Below are positions 15,348 to 23,920 of a stretch of 36,436 nt of DNA, in pieces. Position 1 is the stretch's first letter. Each line of letters starts with the position of its first letter. The notes beneath the pieces are model-generated. The model worked only from the letters and a program-made list of their open reading frames with translations. It was not told the DNA's origin and made no database searches. A program made the position numbers and the translations under genes. This stretch comes from an uncultured Clostridium sp. (GTDB lineage Bacteria; Bacillota; Clostridia; Clostridiales; Clostridiaceae): assembly GCA_900548455.1 (NCBI GenBank), contig URKQ01000033.1:1-36436 (forward strand), in the 5' to 3' direction.

Positions 15348-16346
15348 ATGGAACAATTATTGGTAGAAGAATATAGAGGAAAATTGATTGAATGTGTACA
15401 TAGAGGATATATATGCTGTGTTAATGATGAAGGAAATGTACAATATTCTGTAGGTGACCCTGATTTTGTAACTTATATGAGATCTTCTGCAAAACCAATT
15501 CAAGTTTTGCCACTTTTAAAAAGAAATTTAAAGGAAAAGTATGGATTAAGAGATAAGGAAATTACTGTTATGGCTGGTTCTCATAGAGCTGAGCCATTTC
15601 ATGTAGAAGCTTTAATTGGAATTATGGAAAAGGTAGGTATAAAGGAAAGCGACTTGATTTGTAAACCTACATATCCATTATCAGCTTCAGCCAAGGAGGA
15701 AATTCTTAGAAGTAATGGTGAAGAGAGAGCTATATATCATAATTGTTCAGGAAAACACATGGGAATATTAACATTATGTACTGCCATGGGATGGAATAAA
15801 AAAGACTATTGGAAAATTGAAAGCCCTGCCCAGCAAGAAATAATTAATAATATTTCTTATATGGCTAAATATCCGAAAGAAGATATAATTGTGGGAACAG
15901 ATGGGTGTGGTGTGCCAGTATTTGGATTGCCATTAAAGAATATTGCTACAGCATATTTGAGATTAGCTTGTCCTGATTTAATTGAAGATAAGGACACAAG
16001 AATTGCTGTGGAAAAAATTACTGAGCTGATGAATAATAATTATGAAATGGTATCTGGAACTAATTTAATTTGCTCCCTTTTATTAATGGACAAGAATATA
16101 GTTGCAAAGGGTGGGGCAAAAGGAGTATACTGCTTTGGATTAAAAAAAGAAAGACTTGGATTTGCAATTAAAGTTATAGATGGATCTGAAGAAGAGTGGC
16201 CTTTAATTGTTGCATCGATTTTGGAACAAATTAATTATGAAAATAAAGAGACAATCAATAGATTAAACTCAGTATTTCCATCAATTATAGTTAATGATAA
16301 TGATAAAGAAGTTGGAGAAAGTAAAGTAGTTTTTAAACTGAAGTAA
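15348..16346 (+). CDS. L-asparaginase, type II Rhizobium ReAV-like class (PF06089)
   Basis: The product is 332 aa with AGGAG before the ATG. It lacks the motifs of bacterial class 1 asparaginases and matches the zinc-binding rhizobial class: RSSAKP (Ser46, Lys49), AGSHRAEP (Ser78), NCSGKH (Cys133, Lys136) and TDGCGVP (Cys187). These lie two residues before the known ReAV active-site and zinc positions (Ser48, Lys51, Ser80, Cys135, Lys138, Cys189), so the enzyme should be active. It hydrolyses asparagine to aspartate and ammonia in the cytoplasm. The stop is 12 bp before cutC, indicating cotranscription. No partner asparagine transporter is seen. Confidence 0.88.
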   Translation: MEQLLVEEYRGKLIECVHRGYICCVNDEGNVQYSVGDPDFVTYMRSSAKPIQVLPLLKRNLKEKYGLRDKEITVMAGSHRAEPFHVEALIGIMEKVGIKESDLICKPTYPLSASAKEEILRSNGEERAIYHNCSGKHMGILTLCTAMGWNKKDYWKIESPAQQEIINNISYMAKYPKEDIIVGTDGCGVPVFGLPLKNIATAYLRLACPDLIEDKDTRIAVEKITELMNNNYEMVSGTNLICSLLLMDKNIVAKGGAKGVYCFGLKKERLGFAIKVIDGSEEEWPLIVASILEQINYENKETINRLNSVFPSIIVNDNDKEVGESKVVFKLK

Positions 16347-16358
16347 GAGGTGTGTTTA

Positions 16359-17126
16359 ATGAATAAAAATAATGGAACACTTATTGAAGTGTGTTGTTCT
16401 TCTGTGGAAGATGCAATATTAGCTGAAAAAGCTGGGGCTCATAGAGTTGAATTAAATTCTTCTATAGCTTTAGGTGGAATAACACCCTCAATAGGTACAA
16501 TAAAAAATACAATAAAATCCATTCATATTCCTGTAATGGTGATGATAAGACCAAGAGAAGGTGGCTTCTGTTATAGTGATTATGAACTGGAATCAATGGA
16601 AGAGGATATGTATAGGGCACTTGAAGCTGGAGCACAGGGCATAGTCTTTGGAGCATTAAACGCTGATGGTACAATAAATATAAAAGCATGTAAAAAATTT
16701 ATGAATATTATTGGAAATAAGGAGAGTGTTTTTCATAGAGCTTTTGACGTGGTAAAGGATCCTTATTGTGCTATTGAGCAATTAATAGAACTAAATGTAA
16801 ATCGTATTTTAACAAAGGGTCAAAAAAATACGGTTGAAGAAGGTGCTGGTTTACTAAAGAAATTAATGGATGATAATGGTGATAATATAGAAATCCTTAC
16901 AGGAGGTGTAAGACCACATAATGTTGAATGGATGATAAAAGAAATGAAGTTTAATCAACTTCACTTAGCAGGTTTTAAAAAGGAAATAGATTTATCACTA
17001 TCTCATCATCCAGATGTATATTTTGGAAGTCCATTGAATCCAGAAGAAAATAGTTATGATAAAGCTAATTATAATTACTTAAAGGATATGTGTGAAAAGA
17101 TTAAAGGGTTTTCAATACAGTTATAA
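16359..17126 (+). CDS. cutC: CutC family protein
   Basis: The product is 255 aa. ATG 16359 is chosen since AGAGGTG precedes it; an in-frame GTG at 16350 lies within that site. CutC motifs include LIEVCCSSVEDAILAEKAGA, RVELNSSIALGGITPS, MIRPREGGFCYS, VFHRAFDV, ILTGGVRPHN and QLHLAG, spread over a TIM barrel. The family was named for copper homeostasis, but that function is disputed and the reaction is unknown. It is coupled to the asparaginase gene upstream. No copper transport or regulatory gene is near. Confidence 0.9.
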   Translation: MNKNNGTLIEVCCSSVEDAILAEKAGAHRVELNSSIALGGITPSIGTIKNTIKSIHIPVMVMIRPREGGFCYSDYELESMEEDMYRALEAGAQGIVFGALNADGTINIKACKKFMNIIGNKESVFHRAFDVVKDPYCAIEQLIELNVNRILTKGQKNTVEEGAGLLKKLMDDNGDNIEILTGGVRPHNVEWMIKEMKFNQLHLAGFKKEIDLSLSHHPDVYFGSPLNPEENSYDKANYNYLKDMCEKIKGFSIQL

Positions 17127-17268
17127 TTGTAAAAAATAAACAGGATTAATATGTATTTATATCCTTTTAAATGATAGTATAATACCTATTCTTCTAAGAT
17201 AAAATAAGGTTATATGAATTACAGTAAATATTGTTGATTTTAATCATATTGGAATTAGGAGGGGTATA

Positions 17269-18117
17269 ATGAAAAAAGTACGAAATTATTTAATTGTGAT
17301 TATTTCATTAATGTTATCCATATTTTGCTGTGGTTTTGCCTTTGCTAAGACTGAGGAAGACGATACAAAATTATCTATAAGTTCTGAGAAGAAAAAGTGG
17401 GAAAATGAAAAAGTGGTATATTTAACATTTGATGATGGACCTACTACTAATACTTTAGAGATATTAAAGATATTGGAGAAAGAAAATGTTAAAGCTACTT
17501 TTTTTGTGATAGGTGAATTAGTTGAGCAAAATCCTGAAATATTACAAGCAATTCATGAAGCAGGACATGAAATATGTATTCATACCTATAGTCATGAAAA
17601 TAGTATTTATTCAAGTAAAAGTAAATACATGAATGATTATGAAAAAGCTTTTAATGCTGTAACAAGTGCCATAGGACATGAACCATCTAAATTTATGAGG
17701 ATGCCAGGTGGATCTAGTACTACAATAGGAAGAAAAGAAGTGGTAAAAGCCATAAGAAATGAATTATGTGATGAAGGATTATATTATGTAGATTGGAATA
17801 TTTCCTTGGAGGATGCAATATATCCAAATACACCATGTGAAAAATTATTGGCAACATTTAGAAGGGAATTAAAAAAGACTTATATAGACCCTAATACTGC
17901 TATAGTTTTAATGCACGATGGTCAAAGTAATTCTACGACTCCTAAAGCTTTGCCAACAGTTATTAAGTATTTTAAAGAAAATGGATATGAATTTAAAAAT
18001 TTTGGTGATGTAACAAAGTCAGATATCGAAAGGCTTTTAAACCAAAGGCATATTAATAAATATAATCAGCCTAAGAAAGTAGAAAATAGTGAGGGAAAAG
18101 AATTAATAGAAAATTAG
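17269..18117 (+). CDS. Secreted polysaccharide deacetylase (NodB domain)
   Basis: The product is 282 aa with AGGAGGGG before the ATG. An N-terminal signal peptide (positive start, hydrophobic 7-22, probable cleavage after AFA at 26) sends it outside. The NodB motifs are complete: TFDDGP (53-58, metal Asp56), HTYSH (His105, His109), RMPGG (from Arg144), DWN (from Asp175) and LMHDG (His216). Such enzymes remove N-acetyl groups from peptidoglycan or other amino-sugar polymers. Some clostridial and Bacillus relatives act during sporulation or germination, but nothing here fixes the substrate. It is monocistronic, ending in a long terminator hairpin. Confidence 0.9.
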   Translation: MKKVRNYLIVIISLMLSIFCCGFAFAKTEEDDTKLSISSEKKKWENEKVVYLTFDDGPTTNTLEILKILEKENVKATFFVIGELVEQNPEILQAIHEAGHEICIHTYSHENSIYSSKSKYMNDYEKAFNAVTSAIGHEPSKFMRMPGGSSTTIGRKEVVKAIRNELCDEGLYYVDWNISLEDAIYPNTPCEKLLATFRRELKKTYIDPNTAIVLMHDGQSNSTTPKALPTVIKYFKENGYEFKNFGDVTKSDIERLLNQRHINKYNQPKKVENSEGKELIEN

Positions 18118-18137
18118 TTTTATATAAGGTGTCTATG

Positions 18138-18180
18138 TTGAATTTAAAAAGAAGTCCTATGGGCTTCTTTTTAAATTCAA
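18138..18180 (+). terminator. Long hairpin terminator after the deacetylase gene
   Basis: TTGAATTTAAAAAGAAG (18138-18154) pairs perfectly, 17 bp, with CTTCTTTTTAAATTCAA (18164-18180). The T run lies inside the stem. Confidence 0.75.
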
Positions 18181-18186
18181 TATAGT

Positions 18187-18214
18187 TTGACAACTGAAAA
18201 AATATGTGTAGAAT
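18187..18214 (+). promoter_or_regulatory. Sigma-A promoter of the GntR regulator gene
   Basis: TTGACA (18187-18192), 16-base spacer, TAGAAT (18209-18214). The start codon lies 40 bases downstream. No GTATAC operator is seen here, so autoregulation through that site is not supported. Confidence 0.6.
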
Positions 18215-18253
18215 TTATATTAAAGTAATGGATGTAAAGGAATGTAGTTTAAA

Positions 18254-18925
18254 ATGAATGATATAATAAAAGATTCGGAAGAAAATTATGAAAAGTCTAT
18301 GAGAGAGATAGTCTTACAACAATTAAGAAAAGATATATTTACGAGAGTTGTAAAACCTGGAGATAGGCTAATTGAAACGGCTATAGCCAGTAAATTGGGG
18401 GTAAGTAGAACACCTGTAAGAGAAGCCCTTAGACAATTGGAAAGTGAAGGACTAGCTGTTAATATACCTAGAAAAGGTACTATTGTAAAAGGAATATGTT
18501 ATGAGGATGCTGCTGAAATTTATGATATTAGAGAAGTATTGGAAGGATTAGCTGTAAGATCAGCATGTTTAAATATATCAAGAATGCAAATAAGGCGTCT
18601 AAAAGAAATAACTCAATTTATGAGGAAGTTAATTGATAGTGGAAATGAAGAGACTTATGTAAAAGTTCATGATGAATATAACAAAATAATATTAGAAGCT
18701 AGTAATAATAAAAGGTTATTAGCACAATTAGAATCTATACATGAATATCTTAAGAGTTTAAGATTAGTGAGCTTGATGACTAAAGAAAGAAAAGAGTTAG
18801 CATTAAAAGAACATTTAGATATAGTTATGGCCATTGAAGAGGGAGATGAAAATAAAGCTGAGATCATCGCTCGTAATCATGTAAGAAATGCAAAAAAATC
18901 ATTTGAAGATTCGTTAAAAAATTAA
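18254..18925 (+). CDS. GntR family regulator, FCD subfamily, probable citrate operon regulator (CitO-like)
   Basis: The product is 223 aa. The N-terminal winged helix has the GntR signature LGVSRTPVREALRQLESEGLA (~48-68); the C-terminal FCD ligand domain spans ~85-215. The FCD metal site usually uses Asp-x2-His plus two later His. Here Asp140 is followed by Asn143 in place of His, while His187 and His209 are kept, so metal binding may be altered. The gene lies directly upstream of the citrate lyase operon with its own promoter and terminator. In Enterococcus the related CitO activates citrate genes. Here tandem GTATAC sites overlap the citD promoter, more like repression. The link to citrate is inferred from position. 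Confidence 0.75.
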   Translation: MNDIIKDSEENYEKSMREIVLQQLRKDIFTRVVKPGDRLIETAIASKLGVSRTPVREALRQLESEGLAVNIPRKGTIVKGICYEDAAEIYDIREVLEGLAVRSACLNISRMQIRRLKEITQFMRKLIDSGNEETYVKVHDEYNKIILEASNNKRLLAQLESIHEYLKSLRLVSLMTKERKELALKEHLDIVMAIEEGDENKAEIIARNHVRNAKKSFEDSLKN

Positions 18926-18971
18926 TTTATTTAATATTCCTGTTGTTTAAATATCATACTATTAAAAAAAT

Positions 18972-19001
18972 AGTCAAGGATAATAATCCTTGGCTTTTTT
19001 T
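18972..19001 (+). terminator. Intrinsic terminator after the GntR gene
   Basis: AGTCAAGGAT (18972-18981) pairs with ATCCTTGGCT (18986-18995, one G-T pair), followed by a run of T. Confidence 0.85.
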
Positions 19002-19155
19002 AATGTCTGAAAAAATAAGGGGGAGTGGGGAAAGTTTACCCTTAGAGGTAATGCTTTTGAATAATTAATGTATATAATTCACATACTGAAATAAGATAAG
19101 GATTACATGTCAAGGCATAATATTAAAAAAAAATTTATAATTTATTAATTTAGTA

Positions 19156-19212
19156 TTGATTTTTTTATAGAAACTGTATACACTATAAGTGTGTTGTATA
19201 CACGTTGTATAT
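19156..19212 (+). promoter_or_regulatory. citD promoter with tandem GTATAC operators
   Basis: A probable promoter is TTGATT (19156-19161), 17 bases, TACACT (19179-19184). TGTATACAC occurs at 19175-19183 and again at 19195-19203, exactly 20 bp apart; a weaker TTGTATAT follows at 19205-19212. The first copy overlaps the -10, the second lies at about the start site. GTATAC palindromes are common targets of FCD-type GntR proteins, and the GntR gene is immediately upstream. The rest of the 335-bp gap 18926-19260 holds the terminator above and nothing else recognised. Confidence 0.55.
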
Positions 19213-19260
19213 CAAGGAAGAAAAGGAATACAATTCAATATTATTTTGGGAGGCGTAAAT

Positions 19261-19545
19261 ATGGAACTAAAAGTAGTAGCAAGTGCTGGTACATTAGAAT
19301 CAAGTGACATACAGGTTATTATTGAACCTTCAAATGATGGCATTGAAATTACTCTAGAGAGTACTGTTCTTGCACAATTCGGAGAGGAAATCGAAGCAGT
19401 TATTAAGGAAACTCTTGGAGCTTTAGGAGTTAAAGGCGCTAAAGTCTTTGCAAATGATAAAGGTGCAATCGACCCAGTTATAAGAAGTAGAGTTCAAACT
19501 GCAGTATATAGATCAGCTGAAAACACTAATTATAAATGGATGTAA
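19261..19545 (+). CDS. citD: Citrate lyase acyl carrier protein (gamma subunit)
   Basis: The product is 94 aa. ATG 19261 is chosen over upstream frames because GGGAGG precedes it and the family begins here. AGTLESSD places the attachment Ser at residue 14, as in Klebsiella CitD; it carries the 2'-(5''-phosphoribosyl)-3'-dephospho-CoA group made by CitG and CitX. It is the first gene of the operon citD-citE-citF, 12 bp before citE. Confidence 0.95.
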   Translation: MELKVVASAGTLESSDIQVIIEPSNDGIEITLESTVLAQFGEEIEAVIKETLGALGVKGAKVFANDKGAIDPVIRSRVQTAVYRSAENTNYKWM

Positions 19546-19557
19546 GGGGAGATTAAA

Positions 19558-20466
19558 ATGAAACTTAGACGTTCTATGTTGTTTGTTCCTGGTAACAATC
19601 CAGGAATTATAAGAGATGTACATATTTATAAGCCAGATTCAGTTATGTTTGATTTAGAAGATGCTATAGCAATAACTGAAAAAGATTCTGCAAGGTTTTT
19701 AGTTCATAACATGTTAAAAAAACTTTCAGATTATTATACTGAGTTAGGAATAGAAACTGTAGTAAGAATTAATGGACTTGCAACTGAATTTTGGAGACAA
19801 GATTTAGAAGCTGTTGTTACTGGTGGAGTAGAAGTTGTAAGAATACCAATGACAGAAAGTCCAGAAGATGTTATGACAGTTGATGCTGAAATAGAAAGAA
19901 TCGAAAAAGAATGCGGAAGAGAAGTAGGTTCAACAAAAATAATGGTAGCAATTGAAACTGCACTAGGTGTTATGAATTCATTTGCAATAGCTAAGTCACC
20001 AACTAAAAGATTAATAGGTATGGCAATAAGTGGTGAAGATTTCGTAACAAGCATGAAGACTACTAGAACTCCAGAAGGTGATGAGCTTTATGTTGCTAGA
20101 GGTATGGTTGCAATGGCAGGAAGAGCTTGTGGACTTGAAGTGTTAGATACCGTTTATTCAGATGTTAATAATGATGAAGGATTCTTAAAAGAAGCTAATC
20201 TAATTAAAAGAATGGGATTTGGTGGTAAATCACTAATTCACCCAAGACAAGTTGAATTGATACATAATGTATTCACACCAAGCGAGAAAGAAATAGCTAA
20301 AGCTAAAAAGATTGTAGAGGCAACTGCTGAGGCTCTTCGTGAAAATAGAGGAGTATTTACTGTTGATGGTAAGATGGTTGATAAGCCAATTATTGAAAGA
20401 GCACAGAGAACTCTAGAACTTGCTAAAGCTGCAGGTGTTTTAGTTGGAGGTGAAGACAATGAGTAA
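19558..20466 (+). CDS. citE: Citrate lyase beta subunit (citryl-ACP lyase)
   Basis: The product is 302 aa, the normal size, with GGGGAG before the ATG. Family motifs include RRSMLFVPGNNP, VMFDLEDAI, VVRINGL, a mid-protein VAIETALGVMNS, AISGEDF and SLIHPRQVE. It cleaves citryl-ACP to acetyl-ACP and oxaloacetate. The stop overlaps the citF start by eight bases, showing translational coupling. Confidence 0.96.
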   Translation: MKLRRSMLFVPGNNPGIIRDVHIYKPDSVMFDLEDAIAITEKDSARFLVHNMLKKLSDYYTELGIETVVRINGLATEFWRQDLEAVVTGGVEVVRIPMTESPEDVMTVDAEIERIEKECGREVGSTKIMVAIETALGVMNSFAIAKSPTKRLIGMAISGEDFVTSMKTTRTPEGDELYVARGMVAMAGRACGLEVLDTVYSDVNNDEGFLKEANLIKRMGFGGKSLIHPRQVELIHNVFTPSEKEIAKAKKIVEATAEALRENRGVFTVDGKMVDKPIIERAQRTLELAKAAGVLVGGEDNE

Positions 20467-22015
20467 TACTAATAGAATAAACGAAGAAATGTTAAAAAGT
20501 ATTAATGGATATGAGTGTAGAAGGGCATATGAAGCTCCATTTACAAGTGTTCCTAGTGATAGATTAAGCGGAAGTAATAGTGAAAATCTTAAAGAACATG
20601 TAAGAAGAGATAAAGTTACTAATTCATTAAAAGATGCAATAGAAAAATGCGAAATAAAAGATGGTATGACAATTTCTTTCCATCACCACTTTAGAGCTGG
20701 AGATAAACTTATTATGCAAGTTGTAAAGATTCTAGCAGATATGGGGATTAAAGATTTAAGAATAGCAGCCAGTTCTTTAACTAGTGCACATGATGGATTA
20801 GTTGAGTACATAGAAAAAGGTGTTGTAAACAGAATAGAAACAAGTGGTCTTAGAGGAAAACTTGCAAAGTCTGTATCTGAAGGACTTTTAAAAGATCATC
20901 CAGCAGTAATTCGTTCACACGGTGGAAGAGCTAGAGCGATTACATCTGGAGATGTGAAAATAGATGTTGCTTTTATAGCTGCTTCATCTGCAGATTGTAT
21001 GGGTAATGCCAATGGAGTAAGAGGTAAATCAGTATGTGGTTCTTTAGGATATGCAAAAGTTGATGCAGCTTATGCTAATAAAGTAGTTGTAGTTACAGAT
21101 ACTTTAGTATCTTATCCAAACTTTCCACAGAGCATTCCTCAAACTCAAGTAGATTATGTAGCTGTAGTTGATGAAATTGGTGATTCAAAAGGAATTATGT
21201 CTGGTGCAACAAGATTTACTTCTAATCCAAAAGAATTATTAATGGCTAAGAGAGTTTTAGATGTTATGGTTAATTCTGGATTATTTGTAGATGGTTTCTC
21301 AATGCAAACAGGTAGTGGAGGAGCATCACTAGCAGTAACTAGATTTGTAAAAGATGAAGTTAAAAAGAGAGATATTAAATTAAGTTATGCTTTAGGTGGA
21401 ATAACAGGGCCTATGGTTGATTTATTAGAAGAAGGTTTAGTAGATCAATTATTTGATGTTCAATGCTTTGATCTTAAAGCAGCTGAATCAATAGGTAAAA
21501 ATGAAAAGCATGTAGAAGTAAGTGCAGATTTTTATGCTAGCATCGGTAATAAATCAGCAGCTGTTAATAAATTAGACTTTGTAATATTAAGTGCTCTTGA
21601 AATAGATACGGATTTTAATGTAAATGTTATTTCAGGTTCTGATGGAGTAATTAGGGCAGCATCTGGTGGACATAGTGATACTGCTGCAATGGCTAATATT
21701 TCAATACTTGTAGCTCCACTTACTAGAGGAAGAATAGCTACTATTATAGATAAGGTTACAACTATTGTAACACCAGGAAGTACAGTTGACGTAGTTGTTA
21801 CAGATTATGGTGTAACTGTTAATCCAAGAAGACAAGATTTAATTGAAAAATTCCAAAAAGCTGGTCTTCCACTTATAACAATGGAAGAATTAAGAAGAAT
21901 TGCTGTGAAATTAATAGGAACTCCAAAAGAATTGGAGTTTACCGATGAAGTTGTTGCAGTAGTTGAGTACAGAGACGGAAGTATCATAGACGTAATTAAA
22001 AAGCTAAAAAAATAA
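20459..22015 (+). CDS. citF: Citrate lyase alpha subunit (citrate:acetyl-ACP transferase)
   Basis: The product is 518 aa. ATG 20459 overlaps the end of citE and has GGAGGTG upstream; the in-frame ATG 15 bases earlier has no such site. Family features are the YECRRAYEAPF start, ISFHHHFRAGDKL, SHGGRARAI and SGSDGVIRAASGGHSDTA. It moves the acetyl group from ACP to citrate as part of the citDEF complex. A hairpin at 22045-22076 separates it from the transporter gene. Confidence 0.96.
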   Translation: MSNTNRINEEMLKSINGYECRRAYEAPFTSVPSDRLSGSNSENLKEHVRRDKVTNSLKDAIEKCEIKDGMTISFHHHFRAGDKLIMQVVKILADMGIKDLRIAASSLTSAHDGLVEYIEKGVVNRIETSGLRGKLAKSVSEGLLKDHPAVIRSHGGRARAITSGDVKIDVAFIAASSADCMGNANGVRGKSVCGSLGYAKVDAAYANKVVVVTDTLVSYPNFPQSIPQTQVDYVAVVDEIGDSKGIMSGATRFTSNPKELLMAKRVLDVMVNSGLFVDGFSMQTGSGGASLAVTRFVKDEVKKRDIKLSYALGGITGPMVDLLEEGLVDQLFDVQCFDLKAAESIGKNEKHVEVSADFYASIGNKSAAVNKLDFVILSALEIDTDFNVNVISGSDGVIRAASGGHSDTAAMANISILVAPLTRGRIATIIDKVTTIVTPGSTVDVVVTDYGVTVNPRRQDLIEKFQKAGLPLITMEELRRIAVKLIGTPKELEFTDEVVAVVEYRDGSIIDVIKKLKK

Positions 22016-22044
22016 ATTTTATTTTTGAAATTCAGTTAAAATTA

Positions 22045-22076
22045 TTAGGCCCTATTAAGGGATTGATAGGGCTTAA
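22045..22076 (+). other. Intercistronic hairpin between citF and the transporter gene
   Basis: TTAGGCCCTAT (22045-22055) pairs with ATAGGGCTTAA (22066-22076) as an 11-bp stem with one G-T pair. No T run follows, so it more likely tunes mRNA decay or partial termination than ends the transcript. Confidence 0.5.
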
Positions 22077-22113
22077 TATTGAAATTATATAACTTATTTT
22101 AGGAGGATTAATT

Positions 22114-23460
22114 ATGCCAGAAAATCTTATGCAAGAAAAAAAAGCTACCTTTAAAATGTTTGGTATGCCTTGGTATTTAGCACTTGTAGTTGCAGCTATA
22201 GTTTTATTTGCTTCAACAGCAGGATACTTACCTAAAAACTCAGTAGGTGCTTTTGCACTATTATACTCTGTAGGAATATTATTTTCTACAGTTGGAGACA
22301 GAATTCCAATATGGAAAGAATATGTTGGTGGTGGTCCAATATTAGCATTTTTAGGATCTGCAGCCCTAGTGTACTATGGAATAATTCCAGAAGCTAGTGT
22401 TGAAGCTGTAAAAATATTTATGGATACAGCTGACTTCTTAGATTTATTTATCGCAGTACTTATTACTGGTTCTATATTATCAGTTAATAGAAAACTTCTT
22501 ATGAAAGCATTAGCAGGATACATTCCAGCAATATTAGGAGGAGTTATTGCAGCGTTCTTATTTGGATCAATTGGTGGATTAATATTTGGAATTCCAATAC
22601 CAGAAATAGCAACTAGATATGTATTACCAATAATGGGTGGTGGTACTGGAGCTGGAGCTATACCAATGTCTGAGATATACGCAACTGTAACAGGTGGAGA
22701 CGCTGCTGGTTGGTTATCTTTTGGACTTTCAATATTAACTATAGCAAACATCATAGCTATAATAGCTGCATCAGTATTAAACAAAATAGGTGAAACTAAA
22801 TCCGGTGCAAAACTTACTGGAAATGGTGACCTTATTAGAAATGCAGAGGATATCTCTAAATTAGAAGATACTCAAGAAATAAAAGTTACAGCAAGAGAAG
22901 TTGCTGCTGGTTTAATATTAGCTTGTACTTTCTACGTTTTAGGAAACATATTATCTAAAACTGTAAGAATACCTGAATTTACATTGATGGGAATTGGAGT
23001 TAAAATAGATATACATAGATTCGCTTGGATGGTTATTCTTGTTGCAGTAGCAAACGTAGCTAACTTAATTCCAGCAGAATTAAAAGCTGGAGCTAAAAAA
23101 CTTCAAGGATTCTTCTCTAAACAGTTCTTATTAGTAGTAATGGTTGGAGTAGGTATTGCTATGACTGACTTAGGTGAACTTATAGCAGCATTTAACTTTG
23201 CTAACGTTGCTATAGCAGCATTAATCGTTGTTGGAGCAGTTGTTGGTTCAGCACTAATTGGATGGTTAGTAGGATTCTATCCAATAGAAGCAGCTATTTC
23301 AGCTGGATTATGTATGGCTAATAGAGGTGGTTCTGGAGACGTTGCAGTTCTTACAGCAGCTAAGAGAATGGACTTAATGTCATTTGCTCAAATATCTTCA
23401 CGTTTAGGTGGAGGAATAATGCTTATTATAGCAAGTATTGCTTTTGGTATATTCTACTAA
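22114..23460 (+). CDS. citS: 2-hydroxycarboxylate transporter (CitS/CitP/MaeN family), probable Na+-citrate symporter
   Basis: The product is 448 aa with AGGAGG before the ATG. It is an integral membrane protein with about 11-13 segments and the two pseudo-symmetric re-entrant motifs of the family: GGGTGAGAIPMSEIYA, and NRGGSGDVAVLTAAKRMDLM followed by ISSRLGGG. Members move citrate or malate with Na+ or H+, or in exchange for lactate. Position after citDEF supports citrate, but the motifs alone do not separate citrate from malate. No oxaloacetate decarboxylase lies nearby. A strong terminator follows the gene. Confidence 0.85.
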   Translation: MPENLMQEKKATFKMFGMPWYLALVVAAIVLFASTAGYLPKNSVGAFALLYSVGILFSTVGDRIPIWKEYVGGGPILAFLGSAALVYYGIIPEASVEAVKIFMDTADFLDLFIAVLITGSILSVNRKLLMKALAGYIPAILGGVIAAFLFGSIGGLIFGIPIPEIATRYVLPIMGGGTGAGAIPMSEIYATVTGGDAAGWLSFGLSILTIANIIAIIAASVLNKIGETKSGAKLTGNGDLIRNAEDISKLEDTQEIKVTAREVAAGLILACTFYVLGNILSKTVRIPEFTLMGIGVKIDIHRFAWMVILVAVANVANLIPAELKAGAKKLQGFFSKQFLLVVMVGVGIAMTDLGELIAAFNFANVAIAALIVVGAVVGSALIGWLVGFYPIEAAISAGLCMANRGGSGDVAVLTAAKRMDLMSFAQISSRLGGGIMLIIASIAFGIFY

Positions 23461-23482
23461 AGAAGAACCTTTATAGCAAAAT

Positions 23483-23513
23483 AAAGGATGGGTAATTTTA
23501 TCCATCCTTTTTT
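23483..23513 (+). terminator. Intrinsic terminator after the citrate transporter gene
   Basis: AAAGGATGG (23483-23491) pairs with CCATCCTTT (23502-23510), followed by T. Genes from 23705 on would need readthrough or another promoter, which I could not find with confidence. Confidence 0.85.
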
Positions 23514-23518
23514 CAATA

Positions 23519-23542
23519 CCTTTGTAGTAAAATATAGTGATA
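23519..23542 (+). repeat. Dispersed GGCTCTGTA repeat, copy D (degenerate)
   Basis: CCTTTGTAGTAAAATATAGT followed by GATA matches copy A over TGTAGTAAAATAYAGTGATA (one difference), but the first bases have diverged. Confidence 0.5.
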
Positions 23543-23704
23543 GAAAGTACAAGTTATGATGGCAATAATTTAATAGAAATAATAAATTATATGGTAAAAT
23601 AGGTTATATTAATGCGAATTTATAAATGAAGTTTTTTATTGTGACATATATTATAATTAGCATTATATATTGCTTTAACTATTATAATAAAATTTGGAGG
23701 AATA

Positions 23705-23893
23705 ATGAATAAAAACAAAAAAACTAATAAAGAAGTTTGGAATGATGCTAAAAGAGAAGGTTTATTTAGTGAAGCAATTAAAATGAGTAAAGTAAAGAAA
23801 AAATATAAATTTAATAGTTTTATTGATTTTTTAGTATCCATAGCTGTTATAATATTAGCTTTAGTAGTAATAGCGTGGGTTAGAAATTGGTAG
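23705..23893 (+). CDS. Small single-span membrane protein inside the citrate locus
   Basis: The product is 62 aa with GGAGG four bases before the ATG. A Lys-rich, polar N-terminal half (MNKNKKTNKEVWNDAKREGL) is followed by one membrane span (about 38-59, FIDFLVSIAVIILALVVIAW) and a short basic end (VRNW). It lies 28 bp before citC and is probably cotranscribed. It is the size of a small membrane-complex subunit, but unlike OadG its span is C-terminal, so I do not assign it. A partner of the transporter is possible. Family not recognised. Confidence 0.6.
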   Translation: MNKNKKTNKEVWNDAKREGLFSEAIKMSKVKKKYKFNSFIDFLVSIAVIILALVVIAWVRNW

Positions 23894-23920
23894 AAATAAT
23901 ATGTAATGTGAGGGTTTATT

